Source: Larix kaempferi | Lineage: Eukaryota; Streptophyta; Pinopsida; Pinales; Pinaceae | Assembly (NCBI GenBank): GCA_027924585.1 | Contig: BSBM01000600.1 | Coordinates: 14,753,001-14,817,000, forward strand | Reading direction: 5' to 3' | DNA: 64,000 nucleotides | Shown here: positions 1 through 11,989 of the stretch, one piece after another | Numbering within the stretch: the stretch's first letter is position 1 | Layout: each line of letters begins with the position of its first letter | Program-made: the position numbers and the translations under genes | The notes under the pieces: generated by a model | Told to the model about the DNA's origin: nothing | The model's database searches: none | The model's input: the letters and a program-made list of their open reading frames with translations, nothing else

Positions 1-1088
1 CTTGAGTAACAACAAACATTAAAAACATAATTTTAATTAAAACCAGCATAGATCCATCTTAAACCCGTATATATCAAGCACCGAGAGGGATCCAATTGTT
101 AGGATATCTCATCATTCACTTATGTACTTTGCATGCATTTTGCACTGACCTTTCTCATAAGGTCGTTGGTCATATGCAAAAATATCATCCACATCTTTAG
201 TCATGCTTCGGTTTTCTTTGGTCCTACAACCAATGCTAACACCACTAATTATTAGCAACCACAATAATTATCTTAAGTGGCTCATTGCATATGTAAACTT
301 CACTAGATTTACCCACATGCAACATCATATACCTGCACAAACATTTTCACATGCATTGTGCAATGTTTATTAATATTCCAACTAGTGCATATTTACTTCA
401 TCTATCTAATCTCTTGCATTTTCAGCATTCCTATGCCATAATTTTATGTATATAAAGCTCATACAATAGTAAGAGAGGAGTTAAGGAATTCTCCCTTTCC
501 AATTTCCTATTATAGCATGGAATTTCCTCTTCCACATCATAGCTCATCCAATTTCATGGCCTCTTTACCATGCATACAAGCAATTATTAGCTATGATCTT
601 CTCACCAAGTAGCAATTCAATAAATATACACGTGTATAACATTCATTCTTGCTACTTTCCAAGCATACAATTATGATGTTATAAACATAAATAGTTTAAG
701 GTGAGAGATTTCCCTTTTTATCAACATTGCACTTTCCCACAAGGACGATTTACCCATCATCTTTACAAGTTGCTTGTCCCTTTCTTGATAACCTATCCCA
801 TTACTTGCTCAACATTCTCTTATGGATTACAATATCCATCTTTGATAATCAATAGCTCCCATTGCTCTTCCTTGCAATTCAAATTATTTCTAACAACAAT
901 ATATTGGATGCGTTCTTATCCAAGGTACCAATATCCATTATTGGTCCCTTTCATCTTCCATAATGGATATTACAACCAATTAATATTACTGAGGATTCCA
1001 AAACCCCTTTATGAAATTCATAGTGCACATTTCAAACATAGAGAATGCCTTTCATACATTGAACGACTGTCTCCGGGGGACGATTGAT
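1..1088. other. AT-rich stretch without a recognised gene
   Basis: I see no recognisable coding domain, RNA gene or repeat structure here. An open frame of 128 codons at 701-1087 has a composition typical of chance translation of AT-rich DNA and resembles no family I know. The LINE fragment begins near the right edge, but I could not place its 5' junction exactly and found no target-site duplication. Confidence 0.5.
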
Positions 1089-2710
1089 ACTGCATCATGT
1101 ATCTCGTGTTGCAATGCAGTTTATAAGATCATCGCCAAAATCATTGCACAACGACTTAAACCAATTCCGATCAAAATTGTTTCTCAGGAACAGTTTGGGT
1201 TTCTCTTCAACAGATAGATACATGATGCAGTATCACTTGCTCAGGAGGCTTTACACTTGATTCATAAGAACAAAAGTCAAGATCTTGTTCTTAAACTATA
1301 CCTTTCTAAAGCCTATGATAGGGTTAGATGGACATTTATAAGGATGCTTCTAGTTAAGCTTGGTTTTGAAGGGGATTCAGCAAATTGGATTATGGGATGC
1401 ATCCAATCAACCTCCTTTGTTGTGCTCATTAATGGATCCCGTTCAAATTTATTAAGACCCTCTGGAGGATTAAGACAAGGCTTCCCTTTATCCCCCTTCC
1501 TTTTCCTTTTGGTGATAGACGCTCTAAGCAGATTGGTTCTTCAAGCTAAGCGTTCAGGTTCCTACAAAGGAATCAAGGTTTCTGAGAGTGAAGTTCTGTC
1601 CCACATCCTTTTTGTTGATGATGTACTGATGCTGGGGGAAGGCTCTTTATACAATTTCATTAAGATGAAAAAGATTTTAAATCTTTACATGAAGGCCACT
1701 GGGATGCATATAAATGTGGAAAAGTTTGCTTTATCGGAAAATTCTCTCCCAACAGCAGTCAAGAGCAAACTAGAGGTCGAAGTTCCTTATACTTTAAGTC
1801 CCTTATCAGAAGGGTTTAAGTATTTAGGATTCTTCTTAAAACCTAATTCCTATTCCTTCAAAGACCGACTCTGGTTGTTCAAAAAGGTGGAAAGTCGAAT
1901 TGGTTGTTGGACAAACAAATTCCTTTCAAGAGGAGGTAGATTGGTACTTTTGAAAGCAGTGATTCAAAGCATTCATGTGTATTGGGATTCAATAGCATAC
2001 ATTCCAAAAGGGATTGTTCTCAAAATTTGGAAGAAGTTTTTCTCCTTTTTTTGGCCAACTAGCAAGTGGGATGAAGGAATTCCTCTTGTCAATTGGAAAA
2101 CTGTGGCCAATTTGAAAGCACTTGGAGGTTGGGGTGTTAAAAACCCCTTCTTATTTTGTCAATCTCTGGCAGCCAAGTCCCTGTGGAGGCTGATTAAAAA
2201 TATTTCTTCATTATGGGGAAGAGCAATGCAGTCTAAGTACTACCCAAATGCATCCATTCTAGACTGGATTAGGATTCTGGATAAATCCTTTAAAAATGGG
2301 TCCATTGGTTGGAAAGCCTTTTTTATATCCTTTCCCTTGATTGGATATTGGTTATCATGGAGCATCGGGGATGGGAGGAAGGTTCGAATTGGAAGAGATC
2401 CTTGGATCGGGATAGGAAAAGGTTACAAGCTATCCTTGGTTACCATAGAATTTCTCAATATTCAAAGAATCAATATCTTATATGATCCTCGGTCTCGGTC
2501 TTCACAACATGCATTCGTCTCTCGATGGAAATATGTCTCAGACCTCAGTCTAGAAGGGAACGCAACTGCAGAATGGAACTCATATATCTCATTGCTAGAC
2601 TCCTGTTATATCATCCTAAATGAGGATGTTGAGGACAGATTGGTCTGGTCGAAAAACGTGATAACAGGAGACTTTAACGTGAAACTAGGCTATGAAATAG
2701 AGGCCATGGA
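1089..2710 (+). pseudogene. LINE ORF2, 5' portion: reverse transcriptase and start of zf-RVT (dead)
   Basis: This is the reverse transcriptase of a plant non-LTR retrotransposon, which copies element RNA at a nicked chromosomal target. The frame opens inside the RT domain near CCNAVYKIIAKIIAQRLKP, so the endonuclease and ORF1 are missing, as expected for a 5'-truncated insertion. RT motifs follow in order. Motif A reads KLYLSKAYD, where the usual LDL aspartate is tyrosine (1299-1301). The GLRQG motif is followed by FPLSP instead of DPLSP. Motif C keeps its aspartate pair as FVDD (1611-1622). One in-frame TAG at 1215-1217 sits where a glutamine codon is expected (NR-stop-IHDAV). The frame is otherwise open to 2710, where a Copia element is inserted, and it resumes at 7121. 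The missing motif A aspartate and the stop make it inactive. Confidence 0.9.
2706..2710. repeat. Target-site duplication (left) of the Copia insertion
   Basis: The 5 bp atgga before the left LTR corresponds to atggc at 7121-7125 after the right LTR, with one mismatch. Removing the element and one copy rejoins the LINE reading frame in phase (EIEAM followed by ASFVG), which supports these junctions. Confidence 0.75.
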
Positions 2711-3471
2711 TGTGATAATCCGCAGAAGGATATAACAGTTGTAACAAACTCATAATCAAACTCTCAAGAAGTTGCAAAGAAGAAGAGAAGAATGCACTCA
2801 ATAATCACTCATGAACACTGAAAATGGAGAATAACAGTATCATACATCAGCTGTGAGATGGCACTGTGTAAATAATGAATACAATAATAAATAACTGTGT
2901 AGAGAATTCAAACTAACCAAGGATTTCATTCGAATCATGCTCATAGTCTAGCTTGGATAACATTGGAGACATAATCCAGTCAGTAGTATCAGTCATAAAT
3001 GGTAATAGTCAGTCAAGTGAGTCTAACTGAGTCTAACAAAACCATCTAGGCATAAATAAGGGGATGGAGACTCCAAGGAGGGGGCATGAGGCTGTCAAAA
3101 TATCAAGTGGAACTCCAGAACTAGCTAACTAGGAGCTACAGGAAGTTAGCATGAGCAATCAGTGGAAGAACTTCTCAATCAATGCACTAACTGATTGTCA
3201 GTCAACTAGTAGGTGAGATGAGGCACTCTAACTGAAAGATAACTGGTGGTAGGCGAGCAAAGGTGTACTTGTCATGCAGAAGAGTCAAATAGGGCACATC
3301 AGGTAGGTAGGAGGCTAATTGGGGGCTGAAGAAAGGCTCTGGAGAGCTGGAAATAAGCTCTAGGTGCTGGGAGGACCACCAACATGATGATTGGATGCAT
3401 GCAGTTGCATGCAAATGCATGCAGCATGCAGACATGCAAAATATAAAAATGATGGTGTGAATATTCCAACA
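2711..3471 (-). repeat. Copia 3' LTR (left copy)
   Basis: It is 761 bp long and matches 6358-7120 along its whole length. On the minus strand it starts TGTTGGAATATTC and ends GATTATCACA, the usual TG...CA ends. It directly follows the polypurine tract on that strand. Confidence 0.9.
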
Positions 3472-3480
3472 CCCCCCCGC
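3472..3480 (-). other. Copia polypurine tract
   Basis: On the minus strand a run of G residues (GCGGGGGGG) abuts the start of the 3' LTR, where plus-strand DNA synthesis would be primed. Confidence 0.7.
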
Positions 3481-3656
3481 AAGCTATACTATGAGGTAAT
3501 AACTGAAAACTAAAAAGTAGGGCCCTAGTGACTGAGACCAAAGGTCACCCCGTACAATCAATCTAAATAAACTAAGTGAGGAAAGAGGGAAAATCCAGTG
3601 GGAAGAAATCCCTCCCTCAAAATAGATTGAAGGATGCTAATGTAGCATATCATCAC

Positions 3657-4560
3657 TCACCCCTGAAGGAGGTAAGTGTCCTTCTTTTCCGAAGAAGGAT
3701 ATATCGATCTGAAATGGATCAACAATGTGAGAAGGATGAAACCTTCCATTCTAAAAATATGATCTGGTTCTTTTGTGATCATGTGGATCACCAACCAAAT
3801 CACCGGCAGATCGGAATGTAATGGCTGCCCATCGAGGAAGAGGAGGACCATCAGGTGAGAGATCGTCAGGTTCTTGTGGATCTGGATCTCCCATTCGCTC
3901 ATCTTCATCATCAGTTGCTAGATATTCAGGTTCTTGTGGATTTGGATCTAGCATTCCCTCGTCATCATCACCATCTTCAGATTCTGAATCTAAAATCTCA
4001 TTTGAAGAAGCTTCGATCTCTTTCAAACTTTGAATCTGAAATATCATGTGAAAAATCAAGTGAAACTGGCTCATCATCACTTCCAAACTCTAAATCTGAA
4101 ATCTCATGTGAAGAAGCAAGTACAACTAGATCATCATAACTTCCAACCTATGAATTTGAAATATCATATGAAGAAGCAAGTACAATTGGATCATCATCAC
4201 ATCCAAACTCTGAACCTGAAATCTCATGTGAAGAAGCAAGTACAATTGGCTCATCATCACATCCAAACTCTGAATCTGAAATATCATGTGAAGAAGCTGT
4301 GATTTCTTGCTCATCATCACTCAAAGGAGGAGCAAATCCAAAAATGTGAATATCATAAAATCTTTTAGAATGTGCATGTAGTTCTTTGATGTCTCATTTG
4401 AACCATCATAGGTGAGATCATTATCAAAAGAACTAGGACAAAATGATGATGGATCTCCAACAAGATCGCTAGTGGATGTAGTAGTGGTGGCCCATTTTGC
4501 CATAGGAGTTGAACCAATAGGTGCTAGATCTTCAGGTTCTTGTGGATCTGGATCTATCAA
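3657..4560 (-). pseudogene. Copia integrase-RT linker remnants, duplicated around a 60-bp repeat block
   Basis: Minus-strand frames encode acidic, proline-containing sequence typical of the linker between integrase and RT in Copia polyproteins: DPDPQEPEDLAP, then PMAKWA and DLVGDP. This module occurs twice, at about 4410-4560 and 3730-3960, and the DPDPQEP segment occurs three times. The two modules are separated by the tandem repeats at 3961-4320. No integrase DDE or RT motif is present on either side. The arrangement suggests internal deletion of most of pol followed by local tandem amplification. The homology call rests on the linker-like composition and on its order after gag-protease. 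Confidence 0.55.
3961..4320. repeat. 60-bp tandem repeat, six units
   Basis: Six consecutive units of exactly 60 bp run through the block. Each carries TCATCATCAC, a variant of TCCAAACTCTGAATCTGAA, and ATCTCATGTGAAGAAGCAAG. The period is a multiple of three. The plus strand (antisense to the element) gives Ser/Glu-rich 20-residue repeats such as SEISCEEAST, with a stop in one unit. No function is evident. Confidence 0.85.
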
Positions 4561-6083
4561 TCGCACTTCTTCAAGAGTCCTCTTTTTCCCAATATTCTTT
4601 GGTAAATCTTTTCCATTTGGAAGACCTTCAACCACATTTTGAGGTTGCAAGTTTTGCAAATGCTTGTAGTTGAGATGAGATAACCTACTCTCTTCGTTTG
4701 CATGAAAGTGAAGAGCAGAATCCTTTGAGAGAGGTAAGAAGTGTGAAAACTCATAGAGTTTTGTCTTATGATTCCTTTTGCAATGATTTTCCCTAAAACC
4801 ATGTATTGTATATCAACATCATTTGGAGAAAAGATCACTCTTTTGGGCTCTTCAATATGAGTCATTTGATACATTGAAAGTATACTTGTTGTGAGAGAAG
4901 TAACATAAAGCACATCAGAAAAGTAGCCATGGTCAAGATTGATTCTTCCAATCCCCTGAGAGGAGACTTCAGAATCATTGCCCAACATGATGGATGGGCC
5001 AACTGAGCATTCGAAGTTGGAGAAGAGATATTTGGAGTAAGACATATGTCTTGTTGCTCCTGAATCTATGATGAATGAAGAATTTGTTGACGCTCTTGCC
5101 ATGAGGGCATGACATCTCTCGTTGTCCTCAGATCTAGAAGGTTCAGTATCGGTATCTTTCTTCCTTGCACATGCAGGTACAGGAAGATTGTTCTTCTCAA
5201 GTAACTGAGCCATCAAGTCTATAGTCTTCTTCATACAAGAAATCTCAGGATGAAATCCTCGATGACAATATGTGCATTTGGATCTCTCTTTCTGAGATTG
5301 TTTGTCCTTCTTTGGGTTCGAAATCCCATCTGACTGATATGGAACATATTTTGGATTTGTATCATTCGCTCTCTTTTCAGAAATCTTTTGCTTGCCCTTT
5401 GCATTCGCTCTTTTGGCCTCAGCAACTGTAAGGGCCTAATCCAACTTTGGTTTGATCATTCCGATGGAGATTAACTTCTCCTTCTCTTGAGTAAGAGATT
5501 GGATGAAGTCATCAAGTGATGGAAACTTCCATTTTGGAATGGACATCTTAGCTGATTGAAATGTGGAGACAAAAACTGAGAAGTTTGGCCGCAATTTAGA
5601 GAGAATGGAAAGAATGAGTTGTTTGTCTTCTTTCAATATCTCATATCTTTTCAACTGATAAATTAAGCTTTTGAACTTGGTTAAGAATGCATTGATGGAT
5701 TCGAAGCTTTCATGACTCAAAGAGATGAGTTCATTCTCCAATTTATGACCTTTTAGATCATCTTTCTGTCCAAAGAGGGATTCGAGCTTGTCCCAAACCT
5801 CTTTTGGAGATGTTAGATCGATGACATGGAAGTGAATATCTTCAGAAATTGAGAGAAGAAGTAAGCCTACTACTTCATCAAGCCTACCCAAGTATTTGTA
5901 TTTCTCTACTACACTGAATGGTTCTACCATTGTTCCATTTAGTATCCCGGTGAAGCTCTTGGATCTCATGAAGAGAGCCATCTTGGCTTTCCATTCGACA
6001 TAGTTGGAAGAAGTGAGCTTTAGATCCATCTGAACAGTGAAGGAGAATTGAAGAAGAATTCGAATGGGTGAATAAACCTGCAA
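4557..6083 (-). pseudogene. Copia gag-protease frame with one TAG
   Basis: This frame encodes the element's capsid/nucleocapsid (gag) and the start of its protease. The probable gag start is the Met at about 6029 (MDLKLTSSNYVEWKAKM), which opens a UBN2/retrotran_gag-type domain running to about 5440. A single TAG at 5436-5438 interrupts an otherwise continuous frame. After it come a basic stretch, a CCHC zinc knuckle (CTYCHRGFHPEISC, CX2CX4HX4C) at about 5235-5275, and the aspartic protease motif IIDSGATRHMSY near 5050-5070. Further downstream, in another frame at about 4600-4740, are GAG-pre-integrase traces (SHLNYKHLQNL, VVEGLP). Integrase is then missing. A CAG to TAG change would explain the stop. 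Confidence 0.85.
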
Positions 6084-6345
6084 AACAAGAAGAGTTTTTG
6101 CTGATGGACATTTTCTACACTTCGAATGAACACTACCTTAAGACACTCAAGCACATATGACTAAGTCCTTCACACCTGGTTAGATCTCACTGGATTGCTC
6201 CAGTGAATTCAAGGTAATAGCACCAGGATTTGCTGTGGAAACTCAGAGGCTTCTAGTGCGCAGGGAAAGATAGTTGCTCAAAGAAATGCTGCAATTGCTG
6301 CTGCTACAACTTTTGCAATGGCTACAATTCGAATAGCTGATGACT

Positions 6346-6357
6346 GCTCTGATACCA
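6346..6357 (-). other. Copia primer-binding site (initiator Met tRNA)
   Basis: The minus strand reads TGGTATCAGAGC directly after the 5' LTR with no spacer. This is the usual plant retrotransposon site complementary to the 3' end of initiator-methionine tRNA, and it fixes the element's orientation and the LTR boundary. Confidence 0.92.
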
Positions 6358-7120
6358 TGTGATAATCTGCAGAAGGATCTAACAGCTGTAACAAACTCAC
6401 AATCAAACTCTCAAGAAGTTGCAAAGAAGAAGAAAAGAATGCACTCAATAATCACCCAGGAACACAGAAAATGGAGAATAGTAGTATCATACATCAGCTG
6501 TGAGCTGGCACTCTATAAATAATGAATACAATAATAAATAACTGTGTAGAGAATTTGAATTAACCAAGGAGGTCATTTGAATCATTCTCAAAGTCTAGCT
6601 TGGATAACATTGGAGACATCATCCAGTCAACAGTATCAGTCATAAATGGTAATAGTCAGTCAAGTGAGTCTAACTGAGTCTAACAAAACCATCTAGGCAT
6701 AAATCAGGGGATGGAGACTCTAAGGAAGGCACATGAGGCTATCAGAATATCAAGTGGCACTCCAGAACTAGCTAACTAGGAGCTACAGGCAGTTAGCATG
6801 AGCAATCAGTGGAAGAATTGCTCAATCAATGCACTAATTGACTGTCAGTCAACTGGTAGGTGAGATGAGGCACTCTAACTGAAAGATAACTGGTGGTAGG
6901 TGAGCAAAGGCGCACTTGTCATGCAAAAGAGTCAAATAGGGTGCATTAGGTAGGTAGGAGGCCAACTGGGGGCTGAAGATAGGTTCTTGAGAGATGAAAA
7001 TAAGCTCTAGGTACTGAGAGGACCACCAACATGATGACTAGATGCATGCAGTTGCATGCAGCATGCAGATTTGCATGCAAGCATGCAAAATATAAAAATG
7101 ATGGTGTGAATATTCCAACA
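6358..7120 (-). repeat. Copia 5' LTR (right copy)
   Basis: It is 763 bp long and is the partner of 2711-3471. It contains the same alternating-purine stretch of repeated GCATGCA motifs near its outer end. The LINE frame resumes immediately after it. Confidence 0.9.
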
Positions 7121-8227
7121 ATGGCCTCCTTTGTTGGCACAAAAGAGTGGTGGTGGATTCCGGTTTGGAGGTCTGTTGGTTCCTTAAAATCCAAGCTTAC
7201 CCTATGGCTAGTACTCAACAATAAACTTATGACCTGGGATAATCTCTTAAAAAGAGGATGGCAAGGCCCGATTTGGTGTGTTCTATGCTTTTCGCAAGAA
7301 GAATCTTGTTCTCATTTATTTGTGTTCTGTCCCCATGCAACAGCTGTTTGGAAGGCCGCCTCTGTGGAACTAAAGTCCAAGGCTTCCCAAGTCAATACTT
7401 CTCTGGAACATAAGTTTTAGTCATGGTGGAATGACTACTCGGTATGTTCCTACAACGCTCGCCCCTCCTCTTTCATTTATGGAGTATGGTGGGCTTGAAA
7501 TCTAGCAATTTTCCATAATCTCTCTATTCCAGTTGAAGTAACTTCAACCTTGGTTGTGCAGTGGACTAAATAACACAAAGTTCTAGAAAAATAAAAAAAT
7601 CCAAGGTTATTGGTACCCCCTTCAATTGATAAATCTATTCCCTGGTATTTTTTCGATGGTGTGAGTCAAGGAGACCCTCCTTTGGGTGGTTCTGAAGGAG
7701 TTTTATATCTGGCAGATAATCATAAATTTCAGTTGAAACATGCACTAGGACATTGTTCAAACAACAAAGCTGAACTTGCAGCTTTACATTCAGTATTGGA
7801 ATTGGCCATTACAAGGAAGGTGAACCGCTTACAACTCTTTGGAGACTCAAAAATGGTTGTCGACTGAGCCAACAAAAAATTGCAGATCAGAGCTCCTCAT
7901 CTTCAGCACCTTCTTCAGGCCATCCAAAGGAAAATATATTTTTTCTCTGTTTTTACAATCTCACATGTTTATAGAGAGTTAAACACTGAAGTTGATCTGC
8001 TATCCAAAAATGCCTTACTTTTAGTTTTAGGCCAGACATCGGTTGAAGAATTCCATAATGAATTGTAATTTTGTGTTATGAAGAAATTTTGATGAATTGT
8101 AAAATTGATGCAGAGATAATGCATCATATATTTTGTAACTTTTATGAATTTCATGTTAAATTTTAGAATGTAAATCATAGGAAAACAGTTTATGATCATT
8201 CTTTATTTATAATGATTGATATTTTTC

Positions 8228-8232
<5 letters not shown>
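7121..8232 (+). pseudogene. LINE ORF2, 3' portion: zf-RVT and RNase H (dead), with 3' UTR
   Basis: This continues the ORF2 of 1089-2710. The zf-RVT region runs from WWWIPVWRSVGSLKSKL to CSHLFVFCP, with the paired cysteines CVLC and CSH...C. A plant-type RNase H follows: FDGVSQGDPP, NNKAELAAL, FGDSKMVVD and the C-terminal HVYRELNTEVDLLS, so the D, E, D and terminal D positions are all recognisable. Defects are several stops at about 7420-7600 and a TGA at 7865-7867 where Trp is expected (VVD-stop-ANKK). The frame ends near 8066. About 165 bp of 3' UTR leads into an (AT)n run that may have grown from the original 3' tail. Confidence 0.88.

Positions 8233-8267
<35 letters not shown>
8233..8267. 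repeat. (AT)n microsatellite
   Basis: An uninterrupted AT dinucleotide run directly follows the LINE 3' UTR. Confidence 0.95.
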
Positions 8268-8269
<2 letters not shown>

Positions 8270-11200
8270 CAAACATCAAGCTCCTTAGGTAAACTATATG
8301 TTCCACTAAACATTTTTTATATCAAGTTGAATTTCCCAAGGGTCAACTCCCAAATGCCATCCCATCACCAAAAAAACAAACCCATGCACCAACCTGTGGG
8401 GCATGACCTTGCACTATGCATTACTTCCTATATTAATTCACATGCATTCAATTATTCCAAGCCACCAAGTCGTATGCATAGTTTCCAAGGGTAGCTCTCT
8501 AGGTGTTGACCCGAGTATCAATCCAAACCTTATTGCTTTTACTACCCACACTTGGTGCACAATCACAAGGAAATAACTAGGATCATGTTCATTCATTTGT
8601 ATACTCATTTCCATCAACGTTCATCATGTACGTCTCATTGTTATGATTCGTCGTTCCCATGGCTTCCATATATGCATTAAGGGATGGTTTATTAAATAAA
8701 TGGAATATAATAAATAGTTTGTTACAAAGTACTTTATGAAAGGTCACATATATTACATGCCTTACAATGTATATGAGATGAGAAGAGGAATTCTTGCACA
8801 AAAATAGCGTAACACACCACACATATGACTAAATATAAGAGATTATGTAAGCATGAATGCTATCAAATACCCTTTTTGGAAAAGAACCCGTGGGAGATAT
8901 CACTTTTATGTTGCATGCCATGACTCAAGACCTTACATAACAAAAGGGAATTCTAAACTCATATTGAATACTATAAAATTTCTTTCCAATGTCGACTTAT
9001 CTGACGTTACTTCATGTTAGGTAAGGATGTAACTCTTCCTAAAACAAGCCTATATTTTTATAGTAAACACCTCATGATATTGGTGGTTGCATGCAAGAAA
9101 GAGGTCCACTCTTACATTTTTCATGTAGGTAGTCATGGTAGAATAAGGCCAATTTTTATATTTAAATCATGGAAAGACAAGGACCCTGATATGAAGGTTT
9201 ATGAGAACTTATATTGAGAAATAAAAAAGGAATAATTTTTTGAGCATTACATTGTTTACCTTAAAATGAAAAACTATCTCTCAAAAAACTGCAGGTTACT
9301 TATTATCCATACCTAAAATTTTCAAATATATGTTGTTGGTGAGAACCAAATTTGTCCCATGATATGTTTATAAAAAAATACGAGTACAAATCTAACGTAA
9401 TTCTCTAAAAAAAATTGTTTACTTCAAGGTGAACTTCCTAAGAGAGACATGTGTTTAAAGGGATTAAAGTTGAAGAACATACAATTTTGCAATTTTGTTT
9501 GTCAAAAAACAAGCAGAAGTGTTACCCAACTTCATATTTTCACCCATTACATGGACGAGAGTAAATATTGTCTTCGTCTCATGGTATATAAAGTAAGAAG
9601 TATCAGGTTGATGGAGGCAATTTGTGATAACTGTGACCCTTTGATAATAGCAGATCTTTTTTTCTTCACTTTGGCAAGGATTCCCGTAAATTGAGTTGTT
9701 GAAATGAAGACAAAAGAATTAGTAATGCGCATTCTTTGGTCATCACTTTGAAGAGCCCAATTCATTTATTTACCTATATTTATCAAACTTGTACAATACC
9801 TCCTTCATAAATGCTTGATTTTTAAAGGAATACAATAATGTCATGTTGTTATGAAATGTACTAACTATGGATTTTAAATGAGCACTTGTTCAGACAAGTG
9901 GATCTAAGTTGAAAAATGAGCATTTGGCATTATTAAAGATATGTGGGAAAATGAATTGCAATTATGAGCCCATTATCCTCAAACCTAGGCTCATGAAATT
10001 TTTTGAGAGGAAAATGAAACAATGTAGGAAGAACTCTCACATTAAATTAAATTTATGTAAAATAATGTGATTAAATTCCTCTCTAAGAAAAAGGACAAAT
10101 ATAAGAGGGAGTTAAGAGATTAAGGAGGGGTATCCAAGAGTTGAATAAGTGGAAGGCCAAGAGTCATCACGCATTTTAGATAAATAAATAATTTGTTCTA
10201 TAGAAAAGGTTTTAAGGTTTTATTTTTTTATTTTTTATTGTAGACTTTATATAATTTTATGTTGAACTTTAATGAGAGGAAGTCAATGCTAAGGAAGTTG
10301 TTTGGAGACAAACTTCACTTCCAATGAATTAATGTGTAGAAATTATCTTTTTACCTGGTTAGGTTTTGTAATTATGTTAGATTGATATTTTATAGTGCAT
10401 ACTTTTCTTACATATAACCAATGTTATCCTAAGTATTATCCTACAATGTGTTGACAACGGAAATGGAATGTTCCCAAATCAACTATTTTGATCTCTAAGT
10501 TGGCTAAACAAAGTGCAAACAAGAATGAACATCCTAGTTTAAATTTAAATGAAATATGTACAATAATATATCTTAACTTTCATAAAAAATCCAGTGAGTT
10601 TTATATATGACAAATAAATAAAATGATACACAAAATATTTACAAATAAAAATTTACGTAACAGTCTTAAATTGAAGAAAAAAGAAATATGCATTTTAAAT
10701 GTATTCTCCTTGGGACTCACAGACATATTTATGACAAAAAAATTGAAGAAAGACTATTAAACACCAGCTACACAATGCTTACATTTATTACAATCCATCA
10801 TAACTGAAAAATAAAATAAAATTGCTAAACAAATTAAACTCAAGAAAAGAAATTTAACAAAAACATAAAAATATGGTAGCAAAGAAGTGATTCTTTATTG
10901 AATTTGCTTCATCATTATACTTGATATGAGAGCCTATGAATCTATTGGACCATAGATATGTCTTTCACATCTGATTAGAATTTGCAAGACCTCTTAATCA
11001 TTGTGTAAGTGATAAATACAATAGTAATACGAGTTAATAATGCTGAAAATAAGTATCCAAAGAATACGTTTGATGCTGGAATAATCCTCTGTAACCAAAT
11101 AACTAGCTTAAAAACAACTACAGAAAAATATTAATTCAATTTTCAGCAAACAAAAAAAGAAATTATCTTTAAAAAAAAAAAAAAACTTGGGCCTCCAATC

Positions 11201-11989
11201 TACCACTTAGATAAGACTCATGTTATCACAATGTCAAACTCATATACAATGGTGTAAACTCTGAAGCTAAGCTTTAAAAACTAAGAAACATTATCCGTGT
11301 GCATACCATAGTCTGGAAAAAAACTAAGGATTCCTTTCATAGGTGCAATTCTTTTAAACCTTCTCCAAGAAACAATTATCAACTGACTCTTTCGAGTTGG
11401 TTCCATAGTCTTCTCAACGAATAGACAAATGGTTCAAATATGGCTAATAGGAAATAAGACTTTTAAACACTCAAGATTACTTATGGAAGAACCTTTTAAT
11501 ACATTGTTTATTTATTATTATGAAATGGGTATATTTAATCATAAAGTTGGTACATATGATGAAACTAGGGGGCACCTTACCTTTTAATACAATCCTCATA
11601 AAAAAAAATCATAAAATATAGCCATGTAAAACCTTGTATTTCTTCCTTTATGACTTAATGCAAAAAGAACACATCCAAAAGATATTCATCACATTTATGC
11701 ATACATAACATCATATATCTCCCAATAGTCACACAAACATACACAAACATAGATAAAGGTTTGTATGTTGAATCATATAGCCAAAATATTCCAAAGTGTG
11801 ATGCATATGTTCTCAAAAATAGAGTGAACTTGATAGTCTTCCTCTTAAATATAACCCAAAAATGCTTTCTATTAGTCAAATCAAACCATAGTCATAAAAG
11901 ACATTAAAAACTTAAAAATACATGTTTTAAATGGAACCCTGAAACCATATGACATACCATGAGGTTCCCTCAACATCACATCTCCTTGT
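8268..11989. other. Gene-free AT-rich stretch
   Basis: Open frames on both strands are under 90 codons and resemble no family I know (for example 9014-9217, 9449-9694 and 11655-11879). No RNA gene, LTR pair or tandem array is visible apart from short A/T runs. I see nothing functional here. Confidence 0.5.

Larger units (their letters stand above)
2711..7120 (-). mobile_element. Copia-like LTR retrotransposon, non-autonomous, nested in a LINE
   Basis: This is an LTR retrotransposon read on the minus strand and inserted into LINE ORF2. In element order it has a 5' LTR (7120-6358), a tRNA-iMet-type primer-binding site (6357-6346), a gag-protease frame, remnants of GAG-pre-integrase and of the integrase-RT linker, a 60-bp tandem repeat block, a G-rich polypurine tract (3480-3472) and a 3' LTR (3471-2711). 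Integrase and reverse transcriptase/RNase H are absent, so mobility would have needed enzymes in trans. In the first ~240 bp of the two LTRs I counted about 21 differences, which points to an old insertion. It lies between matching 5-bp flanks. Confidence 0.9.

Noticed and set aside
701-1087. 128-codon plus-strand ORF
   Set aside because: No domain, odd composition, and it overlaps the LINE fragment in another frame.
2711-3471. Solo LTR beside an unrelated element
   Set aside because: The partner LTR at 6358-7120, primer site, polypurine tract and phase-restoring flanks show one element.
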